The translations under genes and the position numbers were made by a program. The notes below the pieces were generated by a model that ran no database searches, was not told the origin of the DNA, and was given only the letters and a program-made list of their open reading frames with translations. From positions 124,001 to 188,000 of the forward strand of contig KE332516.1 in NCBI GenBank assembly GCA_000413015.1: a stretch of DNA of 64,000 nucleotides, given 5' to 3'. Each line of letters begins with the position of its first letter. The stretch's first letter is position 1. Shown here in pieces: positions 51,942 through 61,335 of this stretch. The stretch is from Treponema socranskii subsp. paredis ATCC 35535 (GTDB lineage Bacteria > Spirochaetota > Spirochaetia > Treponematales > Treponemataceae).

Positions 51942-53188
51942 ACGCTGCCTCTGACAACGGAAATACCGCTTTTTTCGAAAAAGCCCGAAAGCACACCGCT
52001 TTCCGTCCGTTCGACGCTGAACGATTTTCCGCCGAACGCCGCTTCGAGCGCTTTTTTGAGCAAAGCGCTTTCACCCTCACGCTCTTCGCCCGATGCGGCA
52101 TAGAGCACGCGGTTTCGTTCTTTATGTAAGTATATCACAAAATAATAAAATTGCCCACCCAAATCGAGCGTTGCCGTATATTTTTCCGCCTTTTTTTGCC
52201 GCGCATCCGCAAAAAAACGGAGTACGCCGTTTCCTGTTTTATCCCCGCCGTCGAGGGAAATCTCGAAGGGGAGCTGGATCCAGCTTGCGCCTAAAGAAAA
52301 GCCGCGTTGATTGAAAAGGGTGAGAACGCCGCCTTCGCTTTGTTCAAGCGCCCGCCCCGAGAGTATGCCGCAAAAAAACCGCCGCACTTCCGCTTCGATT
52401 TCGGAAACGAGTTCTTTCAGCGGCCGCCCCTCGTCGGAGCCGCTTTGTATGTGTGTACCTCCGTCTTGCAGTAAAGCCGCGTGCCGTGAAAGATCTCTTT
52501 CTCCCGCGTTTTCATCTTTTCCGTCGTTTTGCCGGCCGCCGCTCTTTTCATCCGCTCCTCCTCTCTCCGCCTTGCCGCCGCTTTGAGAATCCGCATCGCT
52601 TCCGGAGCCTTTATCGCTTTTTTCGTTTTCACCGACGATAGCGGCGACGGCATCTTTTTCCATGGCAATGCCTTTTTGCTCCAAAAGCAGAGCCGCTTGT
52701 GCCGCTTCTTTTTCACGACCGGGAAACGACAGCGCGATGCGGTGCGCATCGGTAAAAATCTTCTCATCGAATTTCATGCCGAGCTGCTGCATCGCGGTAA
52801 AAAGAGAAAGGGTAATATAATCGGGAAAAAGATTGAGAGAAGTAAAATAGCGAACCAGCTCCGCATCGGAGAGCGTTCCGTCGGAATTGAGCGCCGTCGA
52901 AAACGTCGTTACAAGATGTTCGTTTGAAAAAGGGGTATCCGCGATAAGCGGTGAAAGGACGAGCGTTCCGTCTTTGATCGAAACGGAAGCGGAAAAAACC
53001 GCACCCTGCACAAGAGGTCTTTCCGACGTAACGAAAAATCTCCCTCCTGCAAAAGAAGCGATGTACGAATTCTGCCCCGTCTGTGAAAGGATGCGCACGG
53101 AAACGACATCCCCTTCGCGAATCTCGTGCCGGTTCGGCATAGGGGAAAGGGAAGCCGTTTGAACGTATACGCGGGAAATCGTATCCAT
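51938..53188 (-). CDS. FliK-like hook-length-control candidate
   Basis: This 416-residue protein has three zones: an N-terminal beta-rich part (about 1-90), a low-complexity Gly/Asp/Ser/Glu-rich linker (about 186-255) and a C-terminal domain (about 300-416: LGASWIQLPFEISLDGG, ATLDLGGQFYYFV) suggestive of the FliK C-terminal FlhB-interacting fold. It is coupled to the FlhB-C-like gene. The pairing supports a role in flagellar export-specificity switching, but sequence similarity to FliK is weak, so the function is inferred. No signal peptide is present. Confidence 0.55.
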   Translation of the reverse strand: MDTISRVYVQTASLSPMPNRHEIREGDVVSVRILSQTGQNSYIASFAGGRFFVTSERPLVQGAVFSASVSIKDGTLVLSPLIADTPFSNEHLVTTFSTALNSDGTLSDAELVRYFTSLNLFPDYITLSLFTAMQQLGMKFDEKIFTDAHRIALSFPGREKEAAQAALLLEQKGIAMEKDAVAAIVGENEKSDKGSGSDADSQSGGKAERGGADEKSGGRQNDGKDENAGERDLSRHAALLQDGGTHIQSGSDEGRPLKELVSEIEAEVRRFFCGILSGRALEQSEGGVLTLFNQRGFSLGASWIQLPFEISLDGGDKTGNGVLRFFADARQKKAEKYTATLDLGGQFYYFVIYLHKERNRVLYAASGEEREGESALLKKALEAAFGGKSFSVERTESGVLSGFFEKSGISVVRGSV

Positions 53189-53287
53189 GCGCCGGAAAAA
53201 TTATCGAGAGTCTGCCGAAAAAGCAAGCGACTTTTAGGACAGCTCCATCCGCTTCTAAAAACCGCTTGAGTTTTCAAAAGCGGCACA

Positions 53288-53764
53288 TTATTTCTTTTTT
53301 GCCTTTTCAGCCGCTTCCGCTGCGTGTTCTTCTTTTTGCTCTTCTTTGATTGCGGCTTCCTGGGCTGCAGCGGCGGCATCGACTCGAGCATTGCGTTCGG
53401 CAAGAGCCGCGGCGATGTTTCCGCCGACGCGCGTTTTAATGCGCTTCGCTTTACCGACCGCATCGCGGAGGTAATAGAGTTTCGCACGGCGGACTTTACC
53501 CGGACGCACGATTTCCACCTTTATGATACGCGGCGAGTGCATCGGAAATACGCGCTCTACTCCCACGCCGTACGATTCTTTGCGGACCGTAAAAGTTTCG
53601 CGCGTACCGCCGCCGTTTTTCGCGATGACGACGCCTTCGTACACTTGAATGCGTTCCGTTTTGCCTTCGACGATTTTAAAGAAAACTTTTACCGTATCGC
53701 CGACATTAAATCCCATAGCGCTCGCACGCTTTTGTTTTTCTTCAATACCCTTAATGATATCCAT
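53288..53764 (-). CDS. rplS: Large-subunit ribosomal protein L19 (extended)
   Basis: This 158-residue protein has the L19 core at 1-117 ([35 protein letters not shown]) and then about 40 residues of Ala/Glu/Lys-rich tail, which is absent from the usual 115-residue L19. L19 sits at the 30S-50S interface. GGAG precedes the ATG inside the trmD 3' end, with a gap of 1 bp. It is the last gene of the rpsP operon. Confidence 0.96.
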   Translation of the reverse strand: MDIIKGIEEKQKRASAMGFNVGDTVKVFFKIVEGKTERIQVYEGVVIAKNGGGTRETFTVRKESYGVGVERVFPMHSPRIIKVEIVRPGKVRRAKLYYLRDAVGKAKRIKTRVGGNIAAALAERNARVDAAAAAQEAAIKEEQKEEHAAEAAEKAKKK

Positions 53765-53765
53765 C

Positions 53766-54557
53766 TCAGTCTCCAGCTTCCCGAGTCCGTTTCGCCCGCT
53801 TCTTTTTTCCGGCGGTTTTAAGCGAAACCTGCTCCGTAATTTCCTTAATAATTTTTTCGGCTTCCGATGAAAGCGTACCCGCGCTGCGCGCAGACGCTAT
53901 CAAGTCCGGCCGATTGGCAAGCGTTTTCGCAACGCTCTTCCGCAGCCGCCACGCGCGTATCGCTTCGTGGTTTCCCGACCGCAGCACTTCGGGCACTTCT
54001 TCACCCCGATAATTTTGCGGCCGCGTATACTGCGGATATTCAAGCAGTCCGCCCGAATAGCTTTCTTCGTCAAGCGATTCCGCCGAAATGACGCCGTCGA
54101 TCAGGCGGTACACCGTGTCGATGACGACTTCCGCCGCAACCTCTCCGCTCGACATAACGTAATCCCCGATCGAAATCTCTTCGTCGACATATCGATCGAT
54201 TATCCGCTGGTCGATCCCTTCGTACCGTCCGCAGATAATAACGATTTCGCTTTCGCGGCTCAACTCAAGCGCTTTCGCCTGCGTAAAAGGTTTTCCTCCG
54301 GGCGTCACATAGATGACGCGCTTTTTGTACGCCTCTACGCTGTCGAGCGCTTCTCCGAGCGGCTCGGCGAGCATAAGCTGCCCCGCCCCGCCGCCGTACG
54401 GACCGTCGTCACAGGAACGGTGTTTATCGCGGGCAAAATCCCTGATATCCGTCAAGACGCAGGAAATAATTCCCTTTTCAACCGCTTTCGCCATAATCGA
54501 ATTTTCGAAGTACGCGCGCAGAATATCTGGAAATAAGGTCAGCACGGTAAATTGCAT
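53766..54557 (-). CDS. trmD: tRNA (guanine-37-N1)-methyltransferase TrmD
   Basis: This 263-residue SPOUT-class enzyme uses SAM to form m1G37 in tRNAs and prevents frameshifting. Conserved text includes [11 protein letters not shown] at the N-terminus, [16 protein letters not shown] and the trefoil-knot SAM loop [10 protein letters not shown]. The C-terminus ends in a basic tail ([12 protein letters not shown]). GGAG lies 7 nt before the ATG, overlapping the rimM stop. Confidence 0.97.
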   Translation of the reverse strand: MQFTVLTLFPDILRAYFENSIMAKAVEKGIISCVLTDIRDFARDKHRSCDDGPYGGGAGQLMLAEPLGEALDSVEAYKKRVIYVTPGGKPFTQAKALELSRESEIVIICGRYEGIDQRIIDRYVDEEISIGDYVMSSGEVAAEVVIDTVYRLIDGVISAESLDEESYSGGLLEYPQYTRPQNYRGEEVPEVLRSGNHEAIRAWRLRKSVAKTLANRPDLIASARSAGTLSSEAEKIIKEITEQVSLKTAGKKKRAKRTREAGD

Positions 54558-54561
54558 GGAA

Positions 54562-55146
54562 TCACTCCAGAATCCAGAGGTGCATCAGCTCCACCGTTTT
54601 GCCTTCGATATCGACCGCTCCGATATGCTCCTCAGTAAAAGGAACATAGACCGTTTTCGGTTTTCCCGAAACGGTACGTTTGACATCGTCCGCAAGAACG
54701 CTGCAAGCCTCGGAGATGCGCACTTCCAAAAGCTGCGCCGCTCCGCCTTCCAATACGTCCGTGATCTTGCCTATCGTTTCGACAGGCGCGGCCGAAGCCG
54801 CCGATCCGTTTTTCCTCTCATATACGAGAGAACAATCTTTCAAATCATCGATGTACCATTCTCCTTTTTTCAAAGGATAGGCACACTCGCGCGGTACGAC
54901 CACTTCCCATCCGTTGTACTTTCGTACCGCTTCGGGAGAATCGATTCCCGCCAATTTCATAAACACGCAGGTACCGCCCCAGTCCGCAGATTCGACTCTG
55001 CGCCGTTCGGTTTCCTCGCCGTGCCGTAAAGTGACATCCTTGAGCGAAACGATATGATCGTACGCGCCGGAAGCACTCTCTATTTTACATTCACCCGTAA
55101 TCCCGTGCGGACCGCGGATAAAGCCGACTGCAAGCTGATCTTTCAT
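54562..55146 (-). CDS. rimM: 16S rRNA processing protein RimM
   Basis: This 194-residue 30S-maturation factor has an N-terminal barrel (VGFIRGPHGITGE), which binds S19, and a C-terminal PRC-barrel domain ending VDIEGKTVEL. The middle contains a short low-complexity insert (NGSAASAAP). AAGGGC precedes the ATG. It is the third gene in the rpsP operon; 7 bp follow khpA. Confidence 0.95.
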   Translation of the reverse strand: MKDQLAVGFIRGPHGITGECKIESASGAYDHIVSLKDVTLRHGEETERRRVESADWGGTCVFMKLAGIDSPEAVRKYNGWEVVVPRECAYPLKKGEWYIDDLKDCSLVYERKNGSAASAAPVETIGKITDVLEGGAAQLLEVRISEACSVLADDVKRTVSGKPKTVYVPFTEEHIGAVDIEGKTVELMHLWILE

Positions 55147-55153
55147 CTGCCCT

Positions 55154-55387
55154 TCAGTCTAAGATGTCGAGACTGTAGTGATTTCCGTCCCTTGCCGCAG
55201 ATGCGCTCAGCACCGTGCGCATCGCCTTTGCGATACGGCCGTATTTGCCGATCACTTTACCGATATCGCTTTCAGCCACTTTCAGCTGCAAAACGGGTCC
55301 GCGTTCGCCCTCCGCTTCGGTTACCGAAACCGCGGAAGGATCATCGACAAGCGACTTTGCAATATATTCGATTAAATCTTTTTCCAT
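55154..55387 (-). CDS. khpA: KH-domain RNA-binding protein KhpA
   Basis: This 77-residue protein has a single KH domain with the GxxG loop in IGKVIGKYGRIAKAMR near 41-56. In Gram-positive bacteria the KhpA/KhpB pair binds small RNAs and cell-division transcripts. Its position between rpsP and rimM is the standard one. GAGGCGG precedes the ATG. Confidence 0.93.
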   Translation of the reverse strand: MEKDLIEYIAKSLVDDPSAVSVTEAEGERGPVLQLKVAESDIGKVIGKYGRIAKAMRTVLSASAARDGNHYSLDILD

Positions 55388-55405
55388 TCAGCCGCCTCGA
55401 TACAA

Positions 55406-55654
55406 TCACTTCGCGGAACGGATTTGTTTGTTGAGCAGCTTACCGACGATATCCGTCGGCTGTGCACCGACTCCGAGCCAATACTTTGCGCGTTCGACGT
55501 CGATTTTGATCTGCTTTTCCGCAGCTTCGATCGGCATATACGTACCGATTTCTTCGATCGCCCGGCCGTCGCGCGGAGAACGTTCATCCATGACAACGAC
55601 GCGATAATAGGGACGTTTTTGCGTACCGAACTTTTTCAGTCTGATTTTGACCAC
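55406..55654 (-). CDS. rpsP: Small-subunit ribosomal protein S16
   Basis: This 82-residue protein matches S16 throughout ([45 protein letters not shown]). It starts at GTG 55654 with GGAGG 6 nt upstream. It is the first gene of the rpsP-khpA-rimM-trmD-rplS operon. Confidence 0.97.
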   Translation of the reverse strand: MVKIRLKKFGTQKRPYYRVVVMDERSPRDGRAIEEIGTYMPIEAAEKQIKIDVERAKYWLGVGAQPTDIVGKLLNKQIRSAK

Positions 55655-55726
55655 TGTAATCCTCCGTAGAACTCGAACCGAACGGGGTCAAGTCCTAAAA
55701 TAACACACCCATCGGTGCGAATATTT

Positions 55727-55756
55727 ATTATAGCGGAAGCGGGGGGAGAGAGTCAA
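55727..55756 (-). promoter_or_regulatory. Promoter of the rpsP operon
   Basis: -35 TTGACT at 55756-55751, an 18-bp spacer and consensus -10 TATAAT at 55732-55727. Its -35 overlaps the last codons of the upstream glycosyltransferase gene, at the junction between the core operon and the AT-rich cluster. Confidence 0.75.
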
Positions 55757-56892
55757 TCGGAGGGGAAAAGGCTTGTATAAATTCCGGCCATTTTTTTTAC
55801 TGCATATTTTGTCGAATACTTTTCAGCAGTTTTTACATTATTTTCAGCCAAGCTCAAGCATTTTTTTCTATCTTTATATAAATCCATGATCTTATTGATA
55901 AAATCGCGCTTATTACCCGGCTGATACAAACTTCCATTAATATCTGTTTGTATAATATCATTTTGTCCGCGAATATCGCTGACGACAGCAGGTAAACCTG
56001 TTGCAATCGCTTCCACAACACCTATCGGTAAACCTTCCTGTTTGCTCGTCGCAACATATAAATCGGACAACCCGCATAATTTATGTATATCTTTTCGGTA
56101 ACCGCAAAAATTGATTATGTCATCGACATATAACTTCTTCGCTAAATTAACCATAGAGGCAAAAAGCTCTCCTTTGCCGGGCAAAATAATTTTTAAGTTC
56201 GGAATATTTTTTTTCAAACTTGGCAGACTTTCTATAAGAAACTTATGATTTTTTCGCGTAATAAATTCAGCCGTATATATCATAATAAAATCATCGTCCG
56301 TATAGCCGTACTCTTGCCGAATTTTGTGTTTACTTTCTAATGGTTTAAAATCCGCAATATTCACTCCAACGCCGTTTATTTGAAAAATTTTTTCCGCAAG
56401 AAATCGTTTTTTTAGGGCACATTCATAATCTTCTTTATTGATCGTCACCAAAACATCCGTATACTTCGCAAGATGTTTTTCTACAGGATAATAAAAAAGC
56501 CAATTTAAAATCGGCGCGCCTTTATAAAAATGAAAACCGTGAGCCGTATATATAATTTTAATTTTATGTTCGTACCGAAGGTTTTTTGCCGCAAGACGCC
56601 CAAGCACGCCCCCCATAGGAGTATGACAATGTAAAATATCATACCGATTTTCTACAAGAAGTTTTTTCAGCTGTCTTAGCGCTTTTACATTTTTCAATGA
56701 AAACGGAGAACGCGCGATACTGATCGTATATTGGTTGTCGCAATCTTTTACCAATTCTTCTCCAGCCGAACAATAATCTACCCGCCAGCCCTGCTCATGA
56801 AACCAGCACATATACGGCAAATTGAACTTTGAAAAGTTTGCAGTGTTGGAAAGAAAGAGAATTTTTCTTTTCCGTTTTACTTTTTCAATCAT
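55753..56892 (-). CDS. GT4-family glycosyltransferase
   Basis: This 379-residue cytoplasmic or membrane-associated enzyme of GT-B fold has N-terminal acceptor-side text KILFLSNTANFSKFNLPY and YDILHCHTPMGGVLGRL, resembling EpsD/CapM-like glycosyltransferases. The C-terminal nucleotide-sugar side has YTAEFITRKNHKFLIE, ILPGKGEL and the EX7E-like SKQEGLPIGVVEAIATGLP. It transfers a sugar to a lipid-linked or growing glycan; the sugar is unknown. AAGAGGAAT precedes the ATG. AT-rich codon use contrasts with genes to its right in transcription order. Confidence 0.88.
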   Translation of the reverse strand: MIEKVKRKRKILFLSNTANFSKFNLPYMCWFHEQGWRVDYCSAGEELVKDCDNQYTISIARSPFSLKNVKALRQLKKLLVENRYDILHCHTPMGGVLGRLAAKNLRYEHKIKIIYTAHGFHFYKGAPILNWLFYYPVEKHLAKYTDVLVTINKEDYECALKKRFLAEKIFQINGVGVNIADFKPLESKHKIRQEYGYTDDDFIMIYTAEFITRKNHKFLIESLPSLKKNIPNLKIILPGKGELFASMVNLAKKLYVDDIINFCGYRKDIHKLCGLSDLYVATSKQEGLPIGVVEAIATGLPAVVSDIRGQNDIIQTDINGSLYQPGNKRDFINKIMDLYKDRKKCLSLAENNVKTAEKYSTKYAVKKMAGIYTSLFPSD

Positions 56893-56945
56893 AAATTCCT
56901 CTTATTATCTGGATAACTCCGGCACGATTATTTTAACAAAATATT

Positions 56946-58058
56946 CTATTCCGTTGAACTAGATAAAAATGACAATAACTTTTGAACTGATTTTGCCCAT
57001 GAAAAAACTGTATTGTTTTTTTCAAATGCCGAATTTCCCATTTTAATTATTTTCTCCGGCTCTGCATACATTTTTAATATCGCGTCGGCTAACGCTTTAT
57101 ACTCACCTGAAGATATAATAACACCGGTATCGTCAAAAACCTGTTCAGGTAATCCTCCTACATTAGTAACAATAACAGGTTTACCGAATGTATACGCAAG
57201 CATGATAACCCCGGATTGGGAAGCTTCAATATAAGGGACCACAACGAAATCTATATCCTCAAAATATTCAAATATTTCATTATTTGAAATCCATTTATTT
57301 ACTAACTCAACAGAACTTCCCAATCTTTTGATTTTTGCTGTATCGTCGGAAGAAATTTGCCCTCGCCCTGCAATTCTGAGAGTAATATTTTTATTTGTAT
57401 TTTTTATAACTTCCATTGCGTCAAGTAAAACAGATATACCTTTATATTTGTGAATACGTCCGAAAAATAATATTTTATTCGTTAATGATATCGCATTCCT
57501 AAAAGAAGCCGGCCTGTAATAATTATAATTAGCATGCCGAATCCAGCAAATATTTTCTTTTAAAACTTGGTACTTATTCGAAATTTTATCGATAAACGAT
57601 TCAGAGAGCGTAATAATTTTATCGGATTTCTTTATTATATAACTATTAAAACAATCTATTAAGAAGTTTTTTTCTCCCAAATGCATTGCAACATCATGTA
57701 TGGTCGTTACAATCCTTATTTTTCGATTTAAGAACGGTAAAATAAATCTACCCCACAAAGAAATCATGGGAATATAAATCCAGTCAGGATTAAATTTATT
57801 TATAGTATATGCTAATTTTATAAATTTAATAACGTTCAAACTTTTTGATAAAAATTCTTTTCGATTTCTATATGTTGGAATAAAAATTTGAGTATAATTT
57901 TTATAATTTTCCAACCTTATAAAATCAGGTTTATTCTCAATGTAATCACATAAAACAGCTTGTATAGTACAACCGACAGATAATAAATTCCTGAGCATTT
58001 CATATGTATAAATACAAGCTCCCCCAGATTTTCCTAGAAACAAGATCGTAATTTTCAC
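56946..58058 (-). CDS. GT4-family glycosyltransferase
   Basis: This 370-residue GT-B enzyme opens ILFLGKSGGACIYTYEMLRNL (glycine-rich acceptor loop) and has TTIHDVAMHLG, ITLSESF, ILFFGRIHKYKGISVLLDAM and EASQSGVIMLAYTFGKPVIVTNVGGLPE, covering the donor-binding Rossmann domain. It starts at GTG 58058, with TAGGAG overlapping the upstream stop. Acceptor and donor are unknown. It is part of a tightly spaced glycan operon. Confidence 0.87.
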   Translation of the reverse strand: MKITILFLGKSGGACIYTYEMLRNLLSVGCTIQAVLCDYIENKPDFIRLENYKNYTQIFIPTYRNRKEFLSKSLNVIKFIKLAYTINKFNPDWIYIPMISLWGRFILPFLNRKIRIVTTIHDVAMHLGEKNFLIDCFNSYIIKKSDKIITLSESFIDKISNKYQVLKENICWIRHANYNYYRPASFRNAISLTNKILFFGRIHKYKGISVLLDAMEVIKNTNKNITLRIAGRGQISSDDTAKIKRLGSSVELVNKWISNNEIFEYFEDIDFVVVPYIEASQSGVIMLAYTFGKPVIVTNVGGLPEQVFDDTGVIISSGEYKALADAILKMYAEPEKIIKMGNSAFEKNNTVFSWAKSVQKLLSFLSSSTE

Positions 58059-58067
58059 TTTTTACTC

Positions 58068-59102
58068 CTACATTAATCTCTGATCCAAATTTTCTAGGAA
58101 ATACCAGCGAAAAGGAACATATTCATTACTATGATTAGCAAAAACAGAAAAAAACAAATATATGAAAAAATAAGCGTATAATGGGATCATAAAAAGAACT
58201 CTGTACTGAATACTGAATCTTTTATTACAGTCGGGAATTAAAAGACAATAATAAATTAGAAAATATTCTGCAAGGCGCCCCCCTGTATGTCCACCTAAAA
58301 TAAACGGTAAAGCTACACCTATCATACATATATTCAAAATACCTTTCATTTTTTTCCGATGAAAAACAAGTGCATATATATACATAAACAAATATACTAT
58401 ACGTTGGAAACTTCCGCTTGAATCTCTTACACCGCCCTTTTCCAGATACAAAAGAAAAAAAGGCGCCAGTTCTTTAAGCATAGCAGGGAGAAGTATTCTC
58501 GCACAAACATAGGTACAGATTAAGAAAAAGAAGCACTGTATTGAACTGAAATAATATAATAGGTAAAACAGAATTCCTATCACCGCAGTTTTATGAAACA
58601 ATGATGCAAAAAGACAGATAAGTATATATTTAAATATTTTCTTACAATCAATATATTTAAATCCGTAAAAAACAATCGACACAGCTGCAGCCTGTCGTAT
58701 GGTACTTAATGTTATTAAATAGAAAAAGCATACATACAGCATCAGTGCTTCAAATTTCGCCTCGCTATAAGTATCCAGAATAATCCCTATGTTTACGTAC
58801 GTCACTATAGCATATACAGAAAATAAGATAAGTGGTTGATGTAACACGCCCGCGCAATAGATTATCAACTTACTCAGCGGTTCAAACCTACCGATATCTT
58901 GAAATCTATAAACAGGGTATACAAATGAAAAATACACGGACCAATCATAACCTATATTAAAACGCAGACATGACACTATGACAATAAAAAGAATTGCCAA
59001 TTTAAATCCTGTTTTTTTAGATACAATATAATAGCCGCTTACAATATTATATCGTCCGCAAAGAATAATAATAAATGTTAAAAAAAATATATAAAAAACC
59101 AT
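58068..59102 (-). CDS. EpsG-family O-antigen/exopolysaccharide polymerase
   Basis: This 344-residue inner-membrane protein has about 10 hydrophobic segments. Family motifs are visible: RFNIGYDWSVYF (compare RxNxGxD in EpsG), STIRQAAAVSIVFYGFKYI and LASLFHKTAVIGILF. EpsG/Wzy proteins join flipped repeat units on the outer face of the inner membrane. It starts one base after the previous stop with no separate ribosome-binding site, so it relies on coupling. Confidence 0.83.
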   Translation of the reverse strand: MVFYIFFLTFIIILCGRYNIVSGYYIVSKKTGFKLAILFIVIVSCLRFNIGYDWSVYFSFVYPVYRFQDIGRFEPLSKLIIYCAGVLHQPLILFSVYAIVTYVNIGIILDTYSEAKFEALMLYVCFFYLITLSTIRQAAAVSIVFYGFKYIDCKKIFKYILICLFASLFHKTAVIGILFYLLYYFSSIQCFFFLICTYVCARILLPAMLKELAPFFLLYLEKGGVRDSSGSFQRIVYLFMYIYALVFHRKKMKGILNICMIGVALPFILGGHTGGRLAEYFLIYYCLLIPDCNKRFSIQYRVLFMIPLYAYFFIYLFFSVFANHSNEYVPFRWYFLENLDQRLM

Positions 59103-59103
59103 T

Positions 59104-60330
59104 TTATTTACTTAAAAGATTTTTTTGATCGTTTAGTGTCGAATATTTGTGAATTCCCAAAATAAATTCTTCAAAGCGATCAATACCAAGAAATCTCAAA
59201 ACTAATTTAAAAAATAAAAAGATAAGATTTTTCTTCTTTAAAAAAGAACTTACATTCTTCGTATTCGATGAATGAATTTGTTTCTTTGAAATCATTTTAT
59301 TTTTCTTCAACAATAAGAAAAAACCTTCCTCTACGAAAAAAGGATGGTCAAACGCTTCTTTTTTTATAATTTCGCCGTATATTCTCCTATGAAGTTTCAT
59401 AATAGAAGTTCCATCTGAATAGTTTGCAAAATAATATTGCAAGGAGAAAAAATCGAATGCATGATTAGCGTTTAATGCCTCTCTATACCCATCGATTAAT
59501 TCCAATATATCACAATAATTATTCATCAACCACTTATGTCCAATACTTCCACCGCACAGTTCTTTGTAATTAAACCCACTAAAATGCACAAAACATAAAT
59601 CGGTAACAAGCTCGACTTTATTTATTCTATTATATACTTTATAAAGCCCATCGATTTTTTTTACTTCCCGCTCATAAAAATTCCAAGGCGCAACATTACA
59701 TCCGATATTTTTTATTATAAACAACTCGTCCGACGAAACCAAAGCAGGCAAGAAATCTATCCATTTCTGATCCGTAAACAAACCGTATTCAGGAGCCGCA
59801 TAGCAAGCATCAAGCAGTCTATACATCCACCATTCCAGAATTTGTTTAGAAATATTCGTTTTTCTGAATGCAATAAAACCGCAATTGTATATCCCGTATC
59901 GCAGGATATTCGATTCCTCATCATCTCCCGAATATTGTGTTTCACACGTAACTATATGCGGCGTTATATAAATAGATTTTGTTACATCTAAGATTTCTTC
60001 AAATTTTGAATAAAAACAAATATCCGGATCAAGATAGACAGCAAGCTCATATCCTTTTTCAAGAAAAAATTGAATAGAAAACGGTTTTATGCTTGTACAA
60101 AACTCGGTCAGATCATATTTAAAAGCCATCTCAAAAAATTTTTCTTCTGACAAATATTTTTTTCGAATATCCGTTATTGATACCGCAACATTATTTATAT
60201 TATCCAAATCGTCTATATAAATTATAAAAAAATCAAAGCCATCATTAAATTTTAAAAAAGAATTTTGCAATACTTTTGCCAAACCTTGATAGCTCTTTGT
60301 ACAAATAGTAAAGGCACAATTTTTATTCAT
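59104..60330 (-). CDS. GT8-like nucleotide-sugar glycosyltransferase
   Basis: This 408-residue protein has GT-A-type layout: CTKSYQGLAKVL at the start, the metal/donor motif DPD in YLDPDICFY at about 101-103, YNCGFIAFRK, and FVHFSGFNYKEL, where the His and Gly probably close the site. The C-terminal 100 residues are Lys-rich and hydrophobic, possibly membrane-associated. ATG at 60330 is chosen for GGAG 7 nt upstream; the longer frame start at 60372 has none. Acceptor and donor are unknown. Confidence 0.8.
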   Translation of the reverse strand: MNKNCAFTICTKSYQGLAKVLQNSFLKFNDGFDFFIIYIDDLDNINNVAVSITDIRKKYLSEEKFFEMAFKYDLTEFCTSIKPFSIQFFLEKGYELAVYLDPDICFYSKFEEILDVTKSIYITPHIVTCETQYSGDDEESNILRYGIYNCGFIAFRKTNISKQILEWWMYRLLDACYAAPEYGLFTDQKWIDFLPALVSSDELFIIKNIGCNVAPWNFYEREVKKIDGLYKVYNRINKVELVTDLCFVHFSGFNYKELCGGSIGHKWLMNNYCDILELIDGYREALNANHAFDFFSLQYYFANYSDGTSIMKLHRRIYGEIIKKEAFDHPFFVEEGFFLLLKKNKMISKKQIHSSNTKNVSSFLKKKNLIFLFFKLVLRFLGIDRFEEFILGIHKYSTLNDQKNLLSK

Positions 60331-60416
60331 CGCAGTTCTCCAAAATCTATTCGACATAATCAAAAGAAGCATGAATATATAAATAAAAACAATACTAGAT
60401 TTTATTAGCGTATCAC

Positions 60417-61235
60417 CTATATTCTTTTTCTACTTCTCAAATAGAATGCAAAATGTTTATTTTCCAATCGAGCGTTCGGAATCGACACAGAATCGACAGG
60501 TATCTTATATTTCCATAACAAATAACATAATGATAACTGATCTCTTGGAACTATCTTCAACATATCCCACCACTCTTCCATTATTTTCCGGATTATCGGA
60601 GAATCATGTTTTCGATAGATAATATTATTTTCCGTTAAACCATATGATTTCGGAAATCCTGCAGCAGTCAGAAATTCTTTTATTTTGATCAAATCAGCAG
60701 GTGCGGCTTTTTTAAGCTTTTTTACAGTTTTAATTTCCTGATAAATACAATTATTTATATAATGAACGGGAATAACCAAATCGGATTTCTTATTTTCAAT
60801 CTGCAAAAATAAAAAATCGTCCAAAATATCCACATTACCGTCTATATATATACTGCTGTCATATTCGGGAAATAATTTATAAGGAAACAATTTATGCCAT
60901 CGATTATTAAGCTGATTGCTTCTCTCATTATAAATCAAAGGTTTTATGCGCCATACACCTATTTTTCTCTTATCAAGCCAGTTTGTGTTATCCGTAAAAC
61001 AAATATAATCCCATTTTCTGTTATAATATGTAGGCTGAATCAATTCATCATATCCGCCGGTTATACACGTATAAATAACCGATCGATGTCTTTGAGTATC
61101 GGGTGATATTTTATAACACAATATTCTTGTACTCAAATTATCAAGAGGAAACAAATTTTCTACAGCTTTTCGTTCGTTCGGTTTGAGAAAAACAAATCGC
61201 TTAATTTTTTTAAGCATTTTAATAAAACTATTCAT
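60417..61235 (-). CDS. DUF616 (TOD1/MUCI70-like) glycosyltransferase-family protein
   Basis: This 272-residue protein contains IYTCITGGYDELIQP, DYICFTDN and LFPYKLFPEYDSSIYIDGN, the DUF616 signature, whose DxD-like YIDGNVDI resembles a donor site. A QLSLCYLLWK segment follows near 240. DUF616 proteins accompany capsule or O-antigen clusters and are probably glycosyltransferases. AGGAG lies 10 nt before the ATG. The 87-bp gap downstream to the next gene is plain AT-rich sequence. Confidence 0.8.
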   Translation of the reverse strand: MNSFIKMLKKIKRFVFLKPNERKAVENLFPLDNLSTRILCYKISPDTQRHRSVIYTCITGGYDELIQPTYYNRKWDYICFTDNTNWLDKRKIGVWRIKPLIYNERSNQLNNRWHKLFPYKLFPEYDSSIYIDGNVDILDDFLFLQIENKKSDLVIPVHYINNCIYQEIKTVKKLKKAAPADLIKIKEFLTAAGFPKSYGLTENNIIYRKHDSPIIRKIMEEWWDMLKIVPRDQLSLCYLLWKYKIPVDSVSIPNARLENKHFAFYLRSRKRI

Positions 61236-61335
61236 ATATACAGTCTCCTGCTCTATATGAATATAGGTTAATAGGATTCAAACATATTATTAATGTGCTC
61301 TTAGAATTAATTCGTTCTTTATGCATAACTATATG

